Origin: Leeuwenhoekiella polynyae
GTDB lineage: Bacteria; Bacteroidota; Bacteroidia; Flavobacteriales; Flavobacteriaceae
DNA: 64,000 nt
Reading direction: 5' to 3'
Assembly: GCF_004104075.1 (NCBI RefSeq)
Contig: NZ_QOVK01000004.1
Span: forward strand, 1 to 64,000
The position numbers were made by a program, and so were the translations under genes. The notes beneath the pieces are model-generated. The model was not told the origin of the DNA. It saw only the letters and a list, made by a program, of their open reading frames with translations, and did not search any database. This document shows positions 1-9,059 of the stretch, piece by piece. Numbering within the stretch: the stretch's first letter is position 1; every line of letters begins with the position of its first letter.

Positions 1-44
1 AGTAAATGTAGAAATAGGGCTGGTTGCTATGGCTCACAACCTTA

Positions 45-86
45 AAAAGCTAGCTTTGGTCATCTAAAGCGAGACCAAAAGCTTTT
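45..86. other. imperfect inverted repeat at the window edge
   Basis: The arms AAAAGCT and TTTGGTC (bases 45-61, with a 3-base bulge) pair with GACCAAA and AGCTTTT (bases 73-86). It could be the terminator of a gene left of the window, but there is no clean T-tract on either side. Nothing else is recognisable in bases 1-149. Confidence 0.3.
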
Positions 87-149
87 AATTATTAACGATT
101 AACAATCCTACCCGATCCGTAAAACCAAAAAAAATAGCTACAGCAAAAA

Positions 150-183
150 AACAAAAAGACCGCCTAAATGTTTTTAGACGGCC
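150..183 (-). terminator. rho-independent terminator of the BNR propeller gene
   Basis: On the minus strand the stem CCGTCTAAA / TTTAGGCGG (one G-U pair) closes a short loop and is followed by a T-rich run (TCTTTTTG then TTTTTTT). It lies about 27 bases past the stop codon of the gene ending at 210. Confidence 0.8.
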
Positions 184-209
184 TCTTGTTGTTCTATAAA
201 ATTGTTTAA

Positions 210-3200
210 CTATTCTAATTTAAAGCTTTCTATTTCTTTAAAAGGAGAAATTTCTAACTGTTTCATTTGTGCTTCATATGCACTCCAGTCTTCTTTAAAG
301 AATGTATTTACTTCGCTAAGTGCAGTTTTCAATTCGTCTTCAGCTTGTTTGATTAGGGTGTTTTCTGTAGTTGTCAATCCATTAGGTCTGCTTTGTACAT
401 AACTACTTGCAAGATAAATACGATTAAGAACAGTAACCTCGGCATTGCGCGTGATACCCTGACGGTCATCTTCTTTACCTAAAAATAGCGCAATTTTCTC
501 GTCTATCTTCTTCACAATAGCTTCTGAACTGTCAATCTGGATTTTGTATTCTTCTTTGTCTAGCTTTTTTAAATCTGAAATGAAATCTTCAGCTATGGTT
601 TTACTTTCAACTAATTGTTTAACCGCATCTGCAGAAACCTGAGTCATATCTTCTAAATCTTTCTGAGCAGCATAAATTTCGTTGACACCACTTGCGGAAA
701 TATCCAAACGCGGATCACTTTTCACAGTTATCATTTCTGAATCTTCAAGAGTACCATAGCTCATCACAACTTTATAGTTTCCCGGTTTTACTGTCACGCC
801 ACCAGGCTCATAATCATTGTCACGAATGCGGCGCGAAGGCCTTTCAACCCCTTTTTCATCCAGAAACCATCTAAAGCTATACATCCCAGAAGGGTCTGGT
901 GTTTTAGTTTTTAGTGTTCTAATTAGGCGATCTCCATCATAAATATTGAGAAAAACGCTATCCCATTTGATTGCTGATTCTTCTTTTTCTGAGTCTTCAG
1001 CCTCATCATCAGATTCAGTCTTTTCAACTTTTTTAGGATTGAACATATACTTTATAAAAGCACCGCGCTCCCGATTAGTACCGCCATAAGTTGCATCTGC
1101 ACCAAAACGACTTCCGGTAGGTTGTTGTGAAGCATTTTGATACGCAACAGCAGGAGGAATTACCTCAAGAACAGTACCCTCTTCCATATTCATATTTACA
1201 CCTAGATCTGTATTAGCTGCAAGCGCTCTAAGCGGTTTAATATCATCTAAAACCCAAATAGAACGACCAAAAGTTGCAATTGCCAAATCATCTTCACGCT
1301 CCTGAATTACTAAATCTTTTACCGGGACAGTAGGAAAACCATTCGTCCATTTCTCCCAGTTTTCACCGGCATCAATAGACACGTATAATCCATCATCTGT
1401 ACCTAAAAACATAAGGTTAGGTTCTTCTTTATCTTCTAAAATGGCCAGAGCATAACTTTCTACATCATCTTCATCAACGATACTTTTCCACGATTTCCCA
1501 TAATCTGTAGTACGGTATACATAGGGTTTATAATCAAATCTCCGATAATTGTTAGCCACTAAGAGAGCTTCTCCTTTATTGGTTGCAGAAGCTTTGATCT
1601 GCGCGACCCAGCTTCCTTCAGGTAATCCTTTGATATTATTAGAAACATCTGTCCAGTCTTCACCACCATTTATTGTATAGAATACCTTACCATCATCAGA
1701 ACCTGTCCAGATCATATTTTTTTGAACAGGACTGGGTTCAATAACCAATATCGTAGTGTGGTTCTCGGCACCGGTAGCATCCATCGTTAAACCACCGCTT
1801 TCGCTTTGCTTTTGTTTTTCAGGATCATTAGTTGTAAGATCTGGTGAAATAACCTCCCAAGTCAATCCTTTATCAGTTGATTTATGTACATATTGACTGC
1901 CAAAATATAAGGTGCTGTTGTCAAACGGATCAATATTTATAGCTGCATTCCAGTTGAAGCGCAGTTCTACATCAGGATCAGTATGCGTAGGACGTACTGA
2001 ATAGTTAGAACCGGTTATCCAGTCATACCTGCTCACGTATCCTTGTTGACTCATAGACCAGCCATATTGCGAATCGTCACGGTCTGGAACAACATCAAAA
2101 CCATCTCCAAATGAAATTTCTTGCCAGTAGGAGTTACGTATGCCTTGTGCACGCCAGATATACGCCGGTCCACGCCAGCTACCATTGTCTTGCATACCTC
2201 CATAAACATTGTATGGGAATTCATTATCTACTGCAATGTGATAAAATTGCCCCACCGGAATGTTTTCTGCAAAACGCCACGTGCTTCCGCCATCGCGAGA
2301 GATGTTCAATCCACCGTCGTTTCCGTCAATCATAAAATCCGGATGTTCAGGATGGATGAAAAATGAGTGGTGATCGGGATGAACCCCATTATCTACTCCG
2401 TAAGCCGGCATCAATTCTTCAAAACTTTTCCCGCCATCTTCAGAAACGTTCACATAAGTAAAGACGCTATATACGCGATTCTCATTATTAGGAGCTACAT
2501 AAATTTCGGCATAGTAAAAAGGGCGATTCCCTATTTCATTCATATCATCATTTACCAATTTCCAATTTTCACCCCCATCTTCAGAGCGGTAAAGTCCGTT
2601 CTTTTTAGCTTCAACATAAGCATAAACAATGTTGGGTTTATTTGTAGCAATGGCAAGCCCCATTCTCCCTAATTCACCTTCAGGCAAGCCGTTTTTTGAG
2701 GTGATTTCTTTCCAAGTATCTCCACCATCATAAGTGATGTATAAGCCAGAACCTTCACCACCACTTTTAAAGAACCAAGGATCTCTTTTGTGTTCCCACA
2801 TCGCAGCGATAAGCTTATTGGGATTAGTTGGGTCCATCACAAGTTCTGCAGTACCCGTTTTTTTATTTACATAAAGTACTTTTTGCCACGTTTTTCCACC
2901 ATCTTTTGTGCGATATACCCCGCGTTCCTCATGTTCTCCCCAGGGAGAGCCTATTGCAGCGGCATAAATGATATCAGGATTTGAAGGATTTATACGCACT
3001 CTATAGATATGGCGTGTTTTTTCGAGCCCCATACATTTCCATGTTTTACCGCCATCTAAAGATTTATAAATACCAAAGCCACCATTTAAACTGTTTCTGG
3101 GGTTTCCCTCACCGGTTCCTAACCAGATTACAGAAGGGTTAGATTGCTGAATTGCCACAGAACCAATAGATGCCGTTGCTTCGTTTTCAAAAACCGGTTT

Positions 3201-3425
3201 CCAAGTAACACCACCAGATGTAGATTTCCACAAACCACCTGATGCAGAACCTGCATAAATAATGTCTGGATTATCTGTAACCACATCTATTGCGGTAATA
3301 CGACCACTCATACCGGCAGGTCCCACATTACGAGGTTTCATATCTTTTAAAAGGTCAAGATTTAGTTTTTGAGCAATTCCGATACTTGAAAAGCTTAGTA
3401 AACAGAGAAGTAAAATTTTTTTCAT
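210..3425 (-). CDS. secreted VPS10/sortilin-like BNR-repeat beta-propeller protein
   Basis: This 1071-residue protein has an N-terminal Sec signal peptide ending near GIAQ. The first ~750 residues are packed with BNR/Asp-box motifs (S-x-D-x-G-x-x-W, for example STSGGVTW, SLDGGKTW, RTKDGGKTW, SEDGGENW, SIDAGENW), the hallmark of sortilin/VPS10-type and sialidase-like propellers. From about residue 800 a charged linker leads to a C-terminal region ending in helical, Lys/Glu-rich sequence. Homologues are often labelled 'glycosyl hydrolase', but I see no catalytic signature, so a binding or peptidase-associated role is equally possible. No type IX sorting domain is visible at the C-terminus. It appears monocistronic, with its own terminator at 150-183. 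Substrate unknown. Confidence 0.88.
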   Translation of the reverse strand: MKKILLLCLLSFSSIGIAQKLNLDLLKDMKPRNVGPAGMSGRITAIDVVTDNPDIIYAGSASGGLWKSTSGGVTWKPVFENEATASIGSVAIQQSNPSVIWLGTGEGNPRNSLNGGFGIYKSLDGGKTWKCMGLEKTRHIYRVRINPSNPDIIYAAAIGSPWGEHEERGVYRTKDGGKTWQKVLYVNKKTGTAELVMDPTNPNKLIAAMWEHKRDPWFFKSGGEGSGLYITYDGGDTWKEITSKNGLPEGELGRMGLAIATNKPNIVYAYVEAKKNGLYRSEDGGENWKLVNDDMNEIGNRPFYYAEIYVAPNNENRVYSVFTYVNVSEDGGKSFEELMPAYGVDNGVHPDHHSFFIHPEHPDFMIDGNDGGLNISRDGGSTWRFAENIPVGQFYHIAVDNEFPYNVYGGMQDNGSWRGPAYIWRAQGIRNSYWQEISFGDGFDVVPDRDDSQYGWSMSQQGYVSRYDWITGSNYSVRPTHTDPDVELRFNWNAAINIDPFDNSTLYFGSQYVHKSTDKGLTWEVISPDLTTNDPEKQKQSESGGLTMDATGAENHTTILVIEPSPVQKNMIWTGSDDGKVFYTINGGEDWTDVSNNIKGLPEGSWVAQIKASATNKGEALLVANNYRRFDYKPYVYRTTDYGKSWKSIVDEDDVESYALAILEDKEEPNLMFLGTDDGLYVSIDAGENWEKWTNGFPTVPVKDLVIQEREDDLAIATFGRSIWVLDDIKPLRALAANTDLGVNMNMEEGTVLEVIPPAVAYQNASQQPTGSRFGADATYGGTNRERGAFIKYMFNPKKVEKTESDDEAEDSEKEESAIKWDSVFLNIYDGDRLIRTLKTKTPDPSGMYSFRWFLDEKGVERPSRRIRDNDYEPGGVTVKPGNYKVVMSYGTLEDSEMITVKSDPRLDISASGVNEIYAAQKDLEDMTQVSADAVKQLVESKTIAEDFISDLKKLDKEEYKIQIDSSEAIVKKIDEKIALFLGKEDDRQGITRNAEVTVLNRIYLASSYVQSRPNGLTTTENTLIKQAEDELKTALSEVNTFFKEDWSAYEAQMKQLEISPFKEIESFKLE

Positions 3426-3551
3426 GAAAGAATGTACTAAAGTTTTGTTCTAAGTTAACAAAAACTTAAAAGCTTAAGCGCGATGTGTATAATATTAGGC
3501 AGATTAACATAATATATCGCTAATTAACAAAAGCTTACGGTAGTCTTGTGA

Positions 3552-3579
3552 TTTGTTTAAGTCTTAGCTAATACCTTTG
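3552..3579 (+). promoter_or_regulatory. Bacteroidota-type promoter of the fasciclin gene
   Basis: TACCTTTG (3572-3579) matches the Bacteroidota -7 element TAnnTTTG exactly. TTTG at 3552-3555, or TTG at 3546-3548, can serve as the -33 element. The ATG at 3608 follows about 28 bases downstream. Confidence 0.6.
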
Positions 3580-3607
3580 AACAAAAGAAAATTCAAAAAC
3601 AATAATT

Positions 3608-4207
3608 ATGAAAAAGTTAGTTTTAAGTATGGCGATGATTGCAACTATCGCATTTACATCTTGTAAGGATAATGAAAAGTCTGAATCTGAAGACGTGATG
3701 ACCCAAGAAGAAGTTGCTATGGAAACAGAAACTTCTGCCGAAGCGACTATGCCAGAGCAAGAAACTATTGCTGCAATCGCAATGGATAATGATGATTTTA
3801 GTACGCTGGTAACAGCAGTAAAAGCAGCTGACCTTGCAGAAACTTTAAAAAGTGAAGGACCATTCACTGTATTTGCTCCTACTAATGCAGCATTTGATAA
3901 ACTACCAAAAGGAACTGTGGCAACGTTAACCGAAGCTGAAAACAAAGAGAAATTAGCAGATATTTTGAAATACCATGTAGTTTCTGGTGAATATATGGCA
4001 GCAGATATAATAAAAGCTATTCAAGATAATGATGGTAGTTTTACTATCGCGACTGTTGAAGGTGAAGAATTGACTGCTACTTTAGATGGAGAAAAGGTAA
4101 TCTTAACGGATGCAAATGGAAATAAATCTACTGTAGTTATGGCTGACGTAGATGCTTCTAATGGAGTAATTCATGCAATTGATGCAGTTGTAATGCCGAA
4201 ATCTTAA
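3608..4207 (+). CDS. fasciclin (FAS1) domain lipoprotein
   Basis: This 199-residue lipoprotein has the lipobox FTSC at about residue 20, then an acidic Glu/Thr-rich linker to about residue 55. One FAS1 domain follows (about 60-197). It has the conserved H1 stretch (GPFTVFAPTNAAFDKLP) and the H2-like end (NGVIHAIDAVVMP), with the YH motif (KYHVVSGEYM) between them. FAS1 domains mediate adhesion or polymer contact, and the protein is expected on the outer surface or in the periplasm. The gene stands alone, with a strong promoter upstream and a strong terminator at 4229-4255, so it is probably expressed independently and perhaps highly. Confidence 0.93.
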   Translation: MKKLVLSMAMIATIAFTSCKDNEKSESEDVMTQEEVAMETETSAEATMPEQETIAAIAMDNDDFSTLVTAVKAADLAETLKSEGPFTVFAPTNAAFDKLPKGTVATLTEAENKEKLADILKYHVVSGEYMAADIIKAIQDNDGSFTIATVEGEELTATLDGEKVILTDANGNKSTVVMADVDASNGVIHAIDAVVMPKS

Positions 4208-4228
4208 TTATACACATATAGAATTTAA

Positions 4229-4255
4229 AACCCTCCATTTCTGGAGGGTTTTTTT
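4229..4255 (+). terminator. rho-independent terminator of the fasciclin gene
   Basis: A perfect stem AACCCTCCA / TGGAGGGTT with a 4-base loop is followed by seven T residues, 21 bases after the stop codon at 4207. Confidence 0.92.
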
Positions 4256-4384
4256 ATGCATAAATGAAAGTGACTTTTTTATTGAAAAGTCAGGTTTTAT
4301 AAGTTGTTACGCCCAAAAATACGATTCATATTTTTTACTTCTTCCTGAGGTCAAAACTTCAAAATGCCGTAATTTTAATACACT

Positions 4385-5506
4385 ATGAAAAAGGAAACAT
4401 TAAGAAAGGGATTTGTATTTAAAAGCTACGAAGCCCCGGAACAATCGCTGTTTGACCAACTTTTTGAAATCTTTAAAGAATTGATCACACATACTTCTGG
4501 AGATTTTGATGAGGCAATGGATTGGTTAAAAGAACTTGACAAAGAATACAAGCTTACCAACGAAGACTATACCTTAGATGATTTTGTTCAGGAGCTTAAA
4601 GACAAGGGTTACATTCGAGAAGAGATAGAACCAGATGGTAACGGTGGTATGTCAATTACTGCAAAGACAGAACGTGCGATACGTCAGCGAGCGCTAGATC
4701 AAATCTTTGGGAAACTGAAACGTGGCGGAGCCGGAAATCATAAAACCAATAGAGTAGGACGTGGAGACGAGCATACCGGTGAATATCGGGAGTATCGTTT
4801 TGGGGATGCTCTTGAACGGGTTTCAATGACCGAAAGTCTCAAAAATGCTCAGATCAATAATGGCATTGGTAATTTTGATTTGACGGAAAAAGATCTGATC
4901 GTTGAAGAAACCCAGTTTAAAGCCCAGATGAGTACCGTTCTGATGATAGATATCAGTCACAGTATGATTCTTTACGGTGAAGATCGAATAACTCCGGCAA
5001 AAAAAGTTGCGATGGCTTTAGCCGAATTGATCACCACCCGCTATCCAAAAGATACGTTAGATATTATTGTTTTTGGGAATGATAGTTGGCCTATAAAAAT
5101 CAAAGATTTGCCGTATTTGCAAGTAGGACCGTATCACACCAATACAGTTGCCGGCTTACAATTAGCGATGGATATCCTTCGCCGTAAACGAAACACTAAC
5201 AAACAAATTTTTATGATAACTGATGGTAAGCCCAGCTGCGTGCGGGAACCAGATGGATTTTATTATAAAAACAGTGTAGGTCTAGACGATTATATTGTAA
5301 ACAAATGTTACAGTATGGCAAGTCAGGCCCGTAAGGTCAAGATCCCGATAACTACATTTATGATCGCTCAAGATCCTTATTTAATGAAGTTTGTGCGTCA
5401 ATTTACACAAGCTAATCAAGGGAAAGCTTTTTACACCGGTCTGCAAGGTCTGGGTGAGATGATTTTTGAAGATTATGAGACCAACAGAAAGAAAAGAATA
5501 CGCTAG
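4385..5506 (+). CDS. VWA-domain protein, partner of the downstream AAA ATPase
   Basis: This 373-residue cytoplasmic protein has no signal peptide. The N-terminal ~180 residues are helical and charged. A von Willebrand factor A domain starts near residue 184 with an intact MIDAS motif D189-x-S191-x-S193 (MIDISHSM). The later metal-site threonine and aspartate are plausible in the segments around HTNTVAG and FMITDGKPS. VWA proteins of this type pair with MoxR/magnesium-chelatase-like AAA ATPases and act as adaptors in metal insertion or protein-complex remodelling. The AAA gene follows 29 bases downstream with no terminator between, so the two form an operon. Substrate unknown. Confidence 0.9.
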   Translation: MKKETLRKGFVFKSYEAPEQSLFDQLFEIFKELITHTSGDFDEAMDWLKELDKEYKLTNEDYTLDDFVQELKDKGYIREEIEPDGNGGMSITAKTERAIRQRALDQIFGKLKRGGAGNHKTNRVGRGDEHTGEYREYRFGDALERVSMTESLKNAQINNGIGNFDLTEKDLIVEETQFKAQMSTVLMIDISHSMILYGEDRITPAKKVAMALAELITTRYPKDTLDIIVFGNDSWPIKIKDLPYLQVGPYHTNTVAGLQLAMDILRRKRNTNKQIFMITDGKPSCVREPDGFYYKNSVGLDDYIVNKCYSMASQARKVKIPITTFMIAQDPYLMKFVRQFTQANQGKAFYTGLQGLGEMIFEDYETNRKKRIR

Positions 5507-5535
5507 AAAAAGAATACTAAATCGAAAAAGAAACT

Positions 5536-6999
5536 ATGAGTAAACCAGCTATTAAAACACTAGGTGAGCTAAAAAAATCAGATTATATAAGCCGAGGTAT
5601 AAAAGATGAACTTCGTGCAAATCTGGTAAACAATATAAAAGCAGGTAAAAATTCATTTGAAGGAATTCACGGATATGAATATACGGTTATTCCAGAATTG
5701 GAAAGAGCCATTCTATCAAAGCATAACATCAATCTTTTAGGATTACGCGGGCAGGCAAAAACACGTTTGGCGCGTTTGATGGTTAAACTGTTAGATGAGT
5801 GGATTCCGGTGGTTGAAGGTTCAGAATTAAATGATGATCCGTTAAAACCTCTATCGCGCTATGCACAAGAATTGATCACCGAAAAAGGAGATGAGACACC
5901 AATTGTATGGATGCATCGTGATGAGCGTTTTGCTGAAAAACTCGCAACTCCAGATGTAACTGTAGCCGATTTGATAGGGGATGTTGACCCTATAAAAGCA
6001 GCCAATTTAAAATTGAGTTATGCCGATGATAGAGTGCTGCATTTTGGGATGATTCCACGGGCTAATCGTTGCATTTTTGTAATTAATGAATTACCCGATT
6101 TACAAGCGCGTATTCAGGTAGCATTATTTAATATTTTACAAGAAGGTGATATACAGATTCGAGGTTTTAAATTGAGACTTCCGTTAGACCTTCAATTTGT
6201 GTTTACGGCAAACCCCGAAGATTATACAAATAGAGGTAGTATTGTGACACCGCTTAAAGACCGTATCGGCTCTCAAATTCTTACACATTATCCAGAGAGT
6301 ATTGAGATCGCTCGTGCTATCACAGAGCAGGAAGCAAAGCGTGATGCACGTAATGAAGAACAAGTTTATGTACCTTCTTTAGCAAAAGACCTTTTAGAAC
6401 AAATAAGTTTTGAAGCTCGCGAGAGTGAATTTATAGACGTTAAAAGTGGAGTAAGTGCGCGTATGAGCATTACCGCTTTTGAAAATCTGTTGAGTACAGC
6501 TGAGCGTCGTTCATTATTGGCAGGTGATGATAAAACTACTGTTCGTCTTGGTGATTTTATGGGAATGATCCCTGCGATTACTGGTAAAGTAGAATTGGTT
6601 TATGAAGGCGAGCAGGAGGGAGCTGCATCTGTTGCACATACGTTGATAGGCGATGCGATTCAGACGTTATTTGTGACGTATTTCCCGGAAATAAAAAAAC
6701 TTGAAAAGCAGAACGAGAAAAGTCCGTATGACGAGATCGTGACCTGGTTTTTCGACCAAAGCGATTTTCAATTGCTAGATGATTTAACCGAAGAGGAATA
6801 TAAAAAGATGTTAGATTCGGTTACTCCTTTAGAAAAGCTTGTAAACGAATATTTGCCTGATTTAGAGCCAAAGGATAAGTACTTTATGAAAGAATTTATT
6901 TTATGGGCTTTGGTAGAATTTCAGAAGTTAAGCAAATACCGTATGACAGATGGTATACGTTTTAAAGATCTATATGGGAGCTACATAAGCGGACTGTAA
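5536..6999 (+). CDS. MoxR/magnesium-chelatase-type AAA+ ATPase
   Basis: This 487-residue soluble ATPase has a Walker A region GLRGQAKT at residues 69-76. The residue before the Lys is Ala rather than the usual Gly, but Lys-Thr are kept. Walker B is CIFVINELPDL, with the Glu preceded by Asn, as in the MoxR and magnesium-chelatase groups. Sensor 1 is FVFTANPEDYTNRG, followed by the arginine-containing LKDRIGSQI. It is longer than typical MoxR (~330 residues) and has a helical C-terminal extension. With the VWA protein upstream it forms the classical AAA-VWA chaperone pair. Such proteins are often named magnesium chelatase in Bacteroidota, but no chlorophyll or cobalamin gene is nearby, so that role is unlikely. 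Confidence 0.9.
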   Translation: MSKPAIKTLGELKKSDYISRGIKDELRANLVNNIKAGKNSFEGIHGYEYTVIPELERAILSKHNINLLGLRGQAKTRLARLMVKLLDEWIPVVEGSELNDDPLKPLSRYAQELITEKGDETPIVWMHRDERFAEKLATPDVTVADLIGDVDPIKAANLKLSYADDRVLHFGMIPRANRCIFVINELPDLQARIQVALFNILQEGDIQIRGFKLRLPLDLQFVFTANPEDYTNRGSIVTPLKDRIGSQILTHYPESIEIARAITEQEAKRDARNEEQVYVPSLAKDLLEQISFEARESEFIDVKSGVSARMSITAFENLLSTAERRSLLAGDDKTTVRLGDFMGMIPAITGKVELVYEGEQEGAASVAHTLIGDAIQTLFVTYFPEIKKLEKQNEKSPYDEIVTWFFDQSDFQLLDDLTEEEYKKMLDSVTPLEKLVNEYLPDLEPKDKYFMKEFILWALVEFQKLSKYRMTDGIRFKDLYGSYISGL

Positions 7000-7022
7000 G
7001 CTTTCGTCTTAATAAAGAAAAT

Positions 7023-7056
7023 AAAAAACCCGTTAAGCAGCACTTAACGGGTTTTT
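7023..7056. terminator. bidirectional terminator between the AAA and OmpA genes
   Basis: A perfect 11-bp stem AACCCGTTAAG / CTTAACGGGTT (7027-7037 and 7043-7053) has an A-run before it and a T-run after it, so it can stop both the plus-strand VWA-AAA operon and the minus-strand operon ending at 7171. Confidence 0.9.
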
Positions 7057-7073
7057 CTGATTTAAGGATTTGA

Positions 7074-7173
7074 TTTTATTGGCACCACCAAAGGATTAAA
7101 TACCCCGATACTTGGCTCGAAATTGAATTTTGTTTTCTAACGAATCCCTTGTGGGCCTGCTTGAGGTAGTTTA
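7074..7173 (-). repeat. stop-codon-anchored interspersed repeat, copy 1 (full length)
   Basis: Read on the minus strand, this 100-nt element begins with the TAA stop of the OmpA gene (TAAACTACC...), continues through ATTCGTTAGAAA and ATTTCGAG, and ends GGTGCCAATAAAA. Copy 2 at the end of gnd shares the start, the middle blocks and the end. It lies between the stop codon and the terminator at 7023-7056, so it should form part of the transcript's 3' untranslated region. Confidence 0.75.
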
Positions 7174-9048
7174 CTTTAGAATGGTAAATTCACTTCTTCT
7201 GTTAACGTCTTGTTGCTCTTCGGTACAATTCATATCGTTACAATCATTTATAGGATCTGTTTCACCATATCCTTTAGCTTGTAGGCGATCGCGATCGATA
7301 CCTTTAGAAACCAAATACTCTACTGTTGATTGCGCTCTCTTTTCAGATAATTCTTTATTATATTTATCAGAGCCACGCTGATCCGTATGAGATGCAACTT
7401 CGATACTCATCTCAGTATATTTTTGCATTAGATCTACAAGTTTATCTAGAATTACAGCAGCATCAGGACGTATACTTGATTTATCAAAATCAAAGTAGAT
7501 CTTTTCAAGATTTACCTGAGTTAATTGATTACGTTCGTTTACTGCTACTATATTTTCAGTGTCTGCATAAGCCGACATTTGTAGTTTAATGAGTGTCTTA
7601 GTATTCTGAGAATATTCAATTTTAACCTCTTTTTCTACTGGAGCATAAAGCGCCTTACTTGCTTTAATTTTATACAAATTATTAGGACGAACCATAAATT
7701 TGAAGCTTCCATCTGCTTCAGTAGTCATTTTTTGAATAGTTCCCGTTTCAGGTCTGAATAAGGTTACTTCTGCGCCTGGTAAAGGCTCAAGAGTTTTCTT
7801 ATCGTCTACGTTACCCAAGATCTGGTAATCAAGGTTAGGAAATGTTTCAAAACTATAAAGCTTGTCTTTTCCTGTTCGGTTAGAAGAGATAAAACCACTT
7901 GCCTCGCGTTCTTTTATGATCAACGCAAAATCATCTGCGTTAGAATTTATAGAACTTCCTAAGTTATATGCTTCCGCGAAAGCGCCAACTTCAGGATCAC
8001 TACTATACAAGTCAAGTCCACCCAAACCTTCAATACGGTTTGAAGCAAAATATAAATTGCCATTTTCTGAAACGTAAGGAAATTGCTCTAGTTTATCAGA
8101 GTTTATGTTTTTACCTAAATTAACTGGAGAACCAAAGGTGTTATTCCCCGTGATCTCAGCCTTATAAATATCAAAACTTCCAAATCCACCGGGCATATCA
8201 CTTGAGAAATAAAGGGTTTTCTCATCGGGGCTCAAGGCAGGATGCGCAACAGAATATTCATCAGAACTAATAGGCAACATCACAATGTTATCCCATTTAC
8301 CGGAAATTAATTCTGCGCTATAGAGTTGTAAAGGCGCGACTTTTGCACCGTTTAATTTTGTAAATTTATCACTGGTACGTGTAAAGTACATTTTTTGACC
8401 ATCTGCAGTAAATACAGCATTACTCTCGTGTGTATCTGTATTTATATTTCCGGGAAAAAAACCTTCATCAGTAATCGCTTCACCATTAGTTTTTGCGTAA
8501 TACAGATCCAGATAAGGTTTTCCCGTCCAAGGGTAAATAGGTCGGGCACCATTTCGGTTTGAAGCAAAAACAATTTGACGATCATAATAAGCAGCACCAA
8601 AATCATCGTAATCAGAAGCAGCATCTATAACTTCAGGTAAAAAGAACTGAGAAACCTTCATATCATGCGCTTCCATAGTTTTAAGAATATCTATGTTAGT
8701 ACCTGTGTAGTTAGTCAATATCTCGTTAGCTCTGTTATAATCTTTATTGCGTTTTAGTGCATCAGCATAGCGAAAATGTGCTTCAGGGGATCGCCCCTCA
8801 TTTATTTCCCAGGCAACGTCGTAAGCTTTTACAGCTTGAGTAGCATCACCAGTAAAATAATAGGCGTCAGCAAGATTTAAAGAAGCATCAGCATCTAATT
8901 CTGATTCATTCTCATAAGCGGTTATCGCTTCGGCATAAGCCTGACTTGCAAAAAGTTTGTTAGCTTTTTCAAGTGTTTTGTTTTGAGCAAATCCTACCTG
9001 ACAAACGGCTAGCAGAATGAAGAGTAGCGTATAATTTTTCATAGTCAT
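7171..9048 (-). CDS. OmpA-family protein with TPR and PD40 propeller (SprE/PorE-like partner of PorP/SprF)
   Basis: This 625-residue exported protein has a signal peptide ending near GFAQ. About residues 25-130 form TPR-like helices (KLFASQAYAEAITAYENE, LADAYYFTGDATQAVKAYD). A WD40-like PD40 propeller follows (about 140-400; HPALSPDEKTLYFSSDMPGG, FPYVSENGNLYFASNR), then a CarboxypepD_reg-like beta domain (about 415-500). The C-terminal OmpA peptidoglycan-binding domain holds IYFDFDKSSIRPDA and the typical SHTDQRGSDKYNKELSEKRA. This order matches proteins encoded beside PorP/SprF genes that couple the outer-membrane channel or anchor to peptidoglycan. It is last in a three-gene operon with PorP/SprF and the giant type B protein. 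Its stop codon is the first base triplet of a dispersed repeat. Confidence 0.92.
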   Translation of the reverse strand: MTMKNYTLLFILLAVCQVGFAQNKTLEKANKLFASQAYAEAITAYENESELDADASLNLADAYYFTGDATQAVKAYDVAWEINEGRSPEAHFRYADALKRNKDYNRANEILTNYTGTNIDILKTMEAHDMKVSQFFLPEVIDAASDYDDFGAAYYDRQIVFASNRNGARPIYPWTGKPYLDLYYAKTNGEAITDEGFFPGNINTDTHESNAVFTADGQKMYFTRTSDKFTKLNGAKVAPLQLYSAELISGKWDNIVMLPISSDEYSVAHPALSPDEKTLYFSSDMPGGFGSFDIYKAEITGNNTFGSPVNLGKNINSDKLEQFPYVSENGNLYFASNRIEGLGGLDLYSSDPEVGAFAEAYNLGSSINSNADDFALIIKEREASGFISSNRTGKDKLYSFETFPNLDYQILGNVDDKKTLEPLPGAEVTLFRPETGTIQKMTTEADGSFKFMVRPNNLYKIKASKALYAPVEKEVKIEYSQNTKTLIKLQMSAYADTENIVAVNERNQLTQVNLEKIYFDFDKSSIRPDAAVILDKLVDLMQKYTEMSIEVASHTDQRGSDKYNKELSEKRAQSTVEYLVSKGIDRDRLQAKGYGETDPINDCNDMNCTEEQQDVNRRSEFTILK

Positions 9049-9059
9049 AGTAGTTTTGA

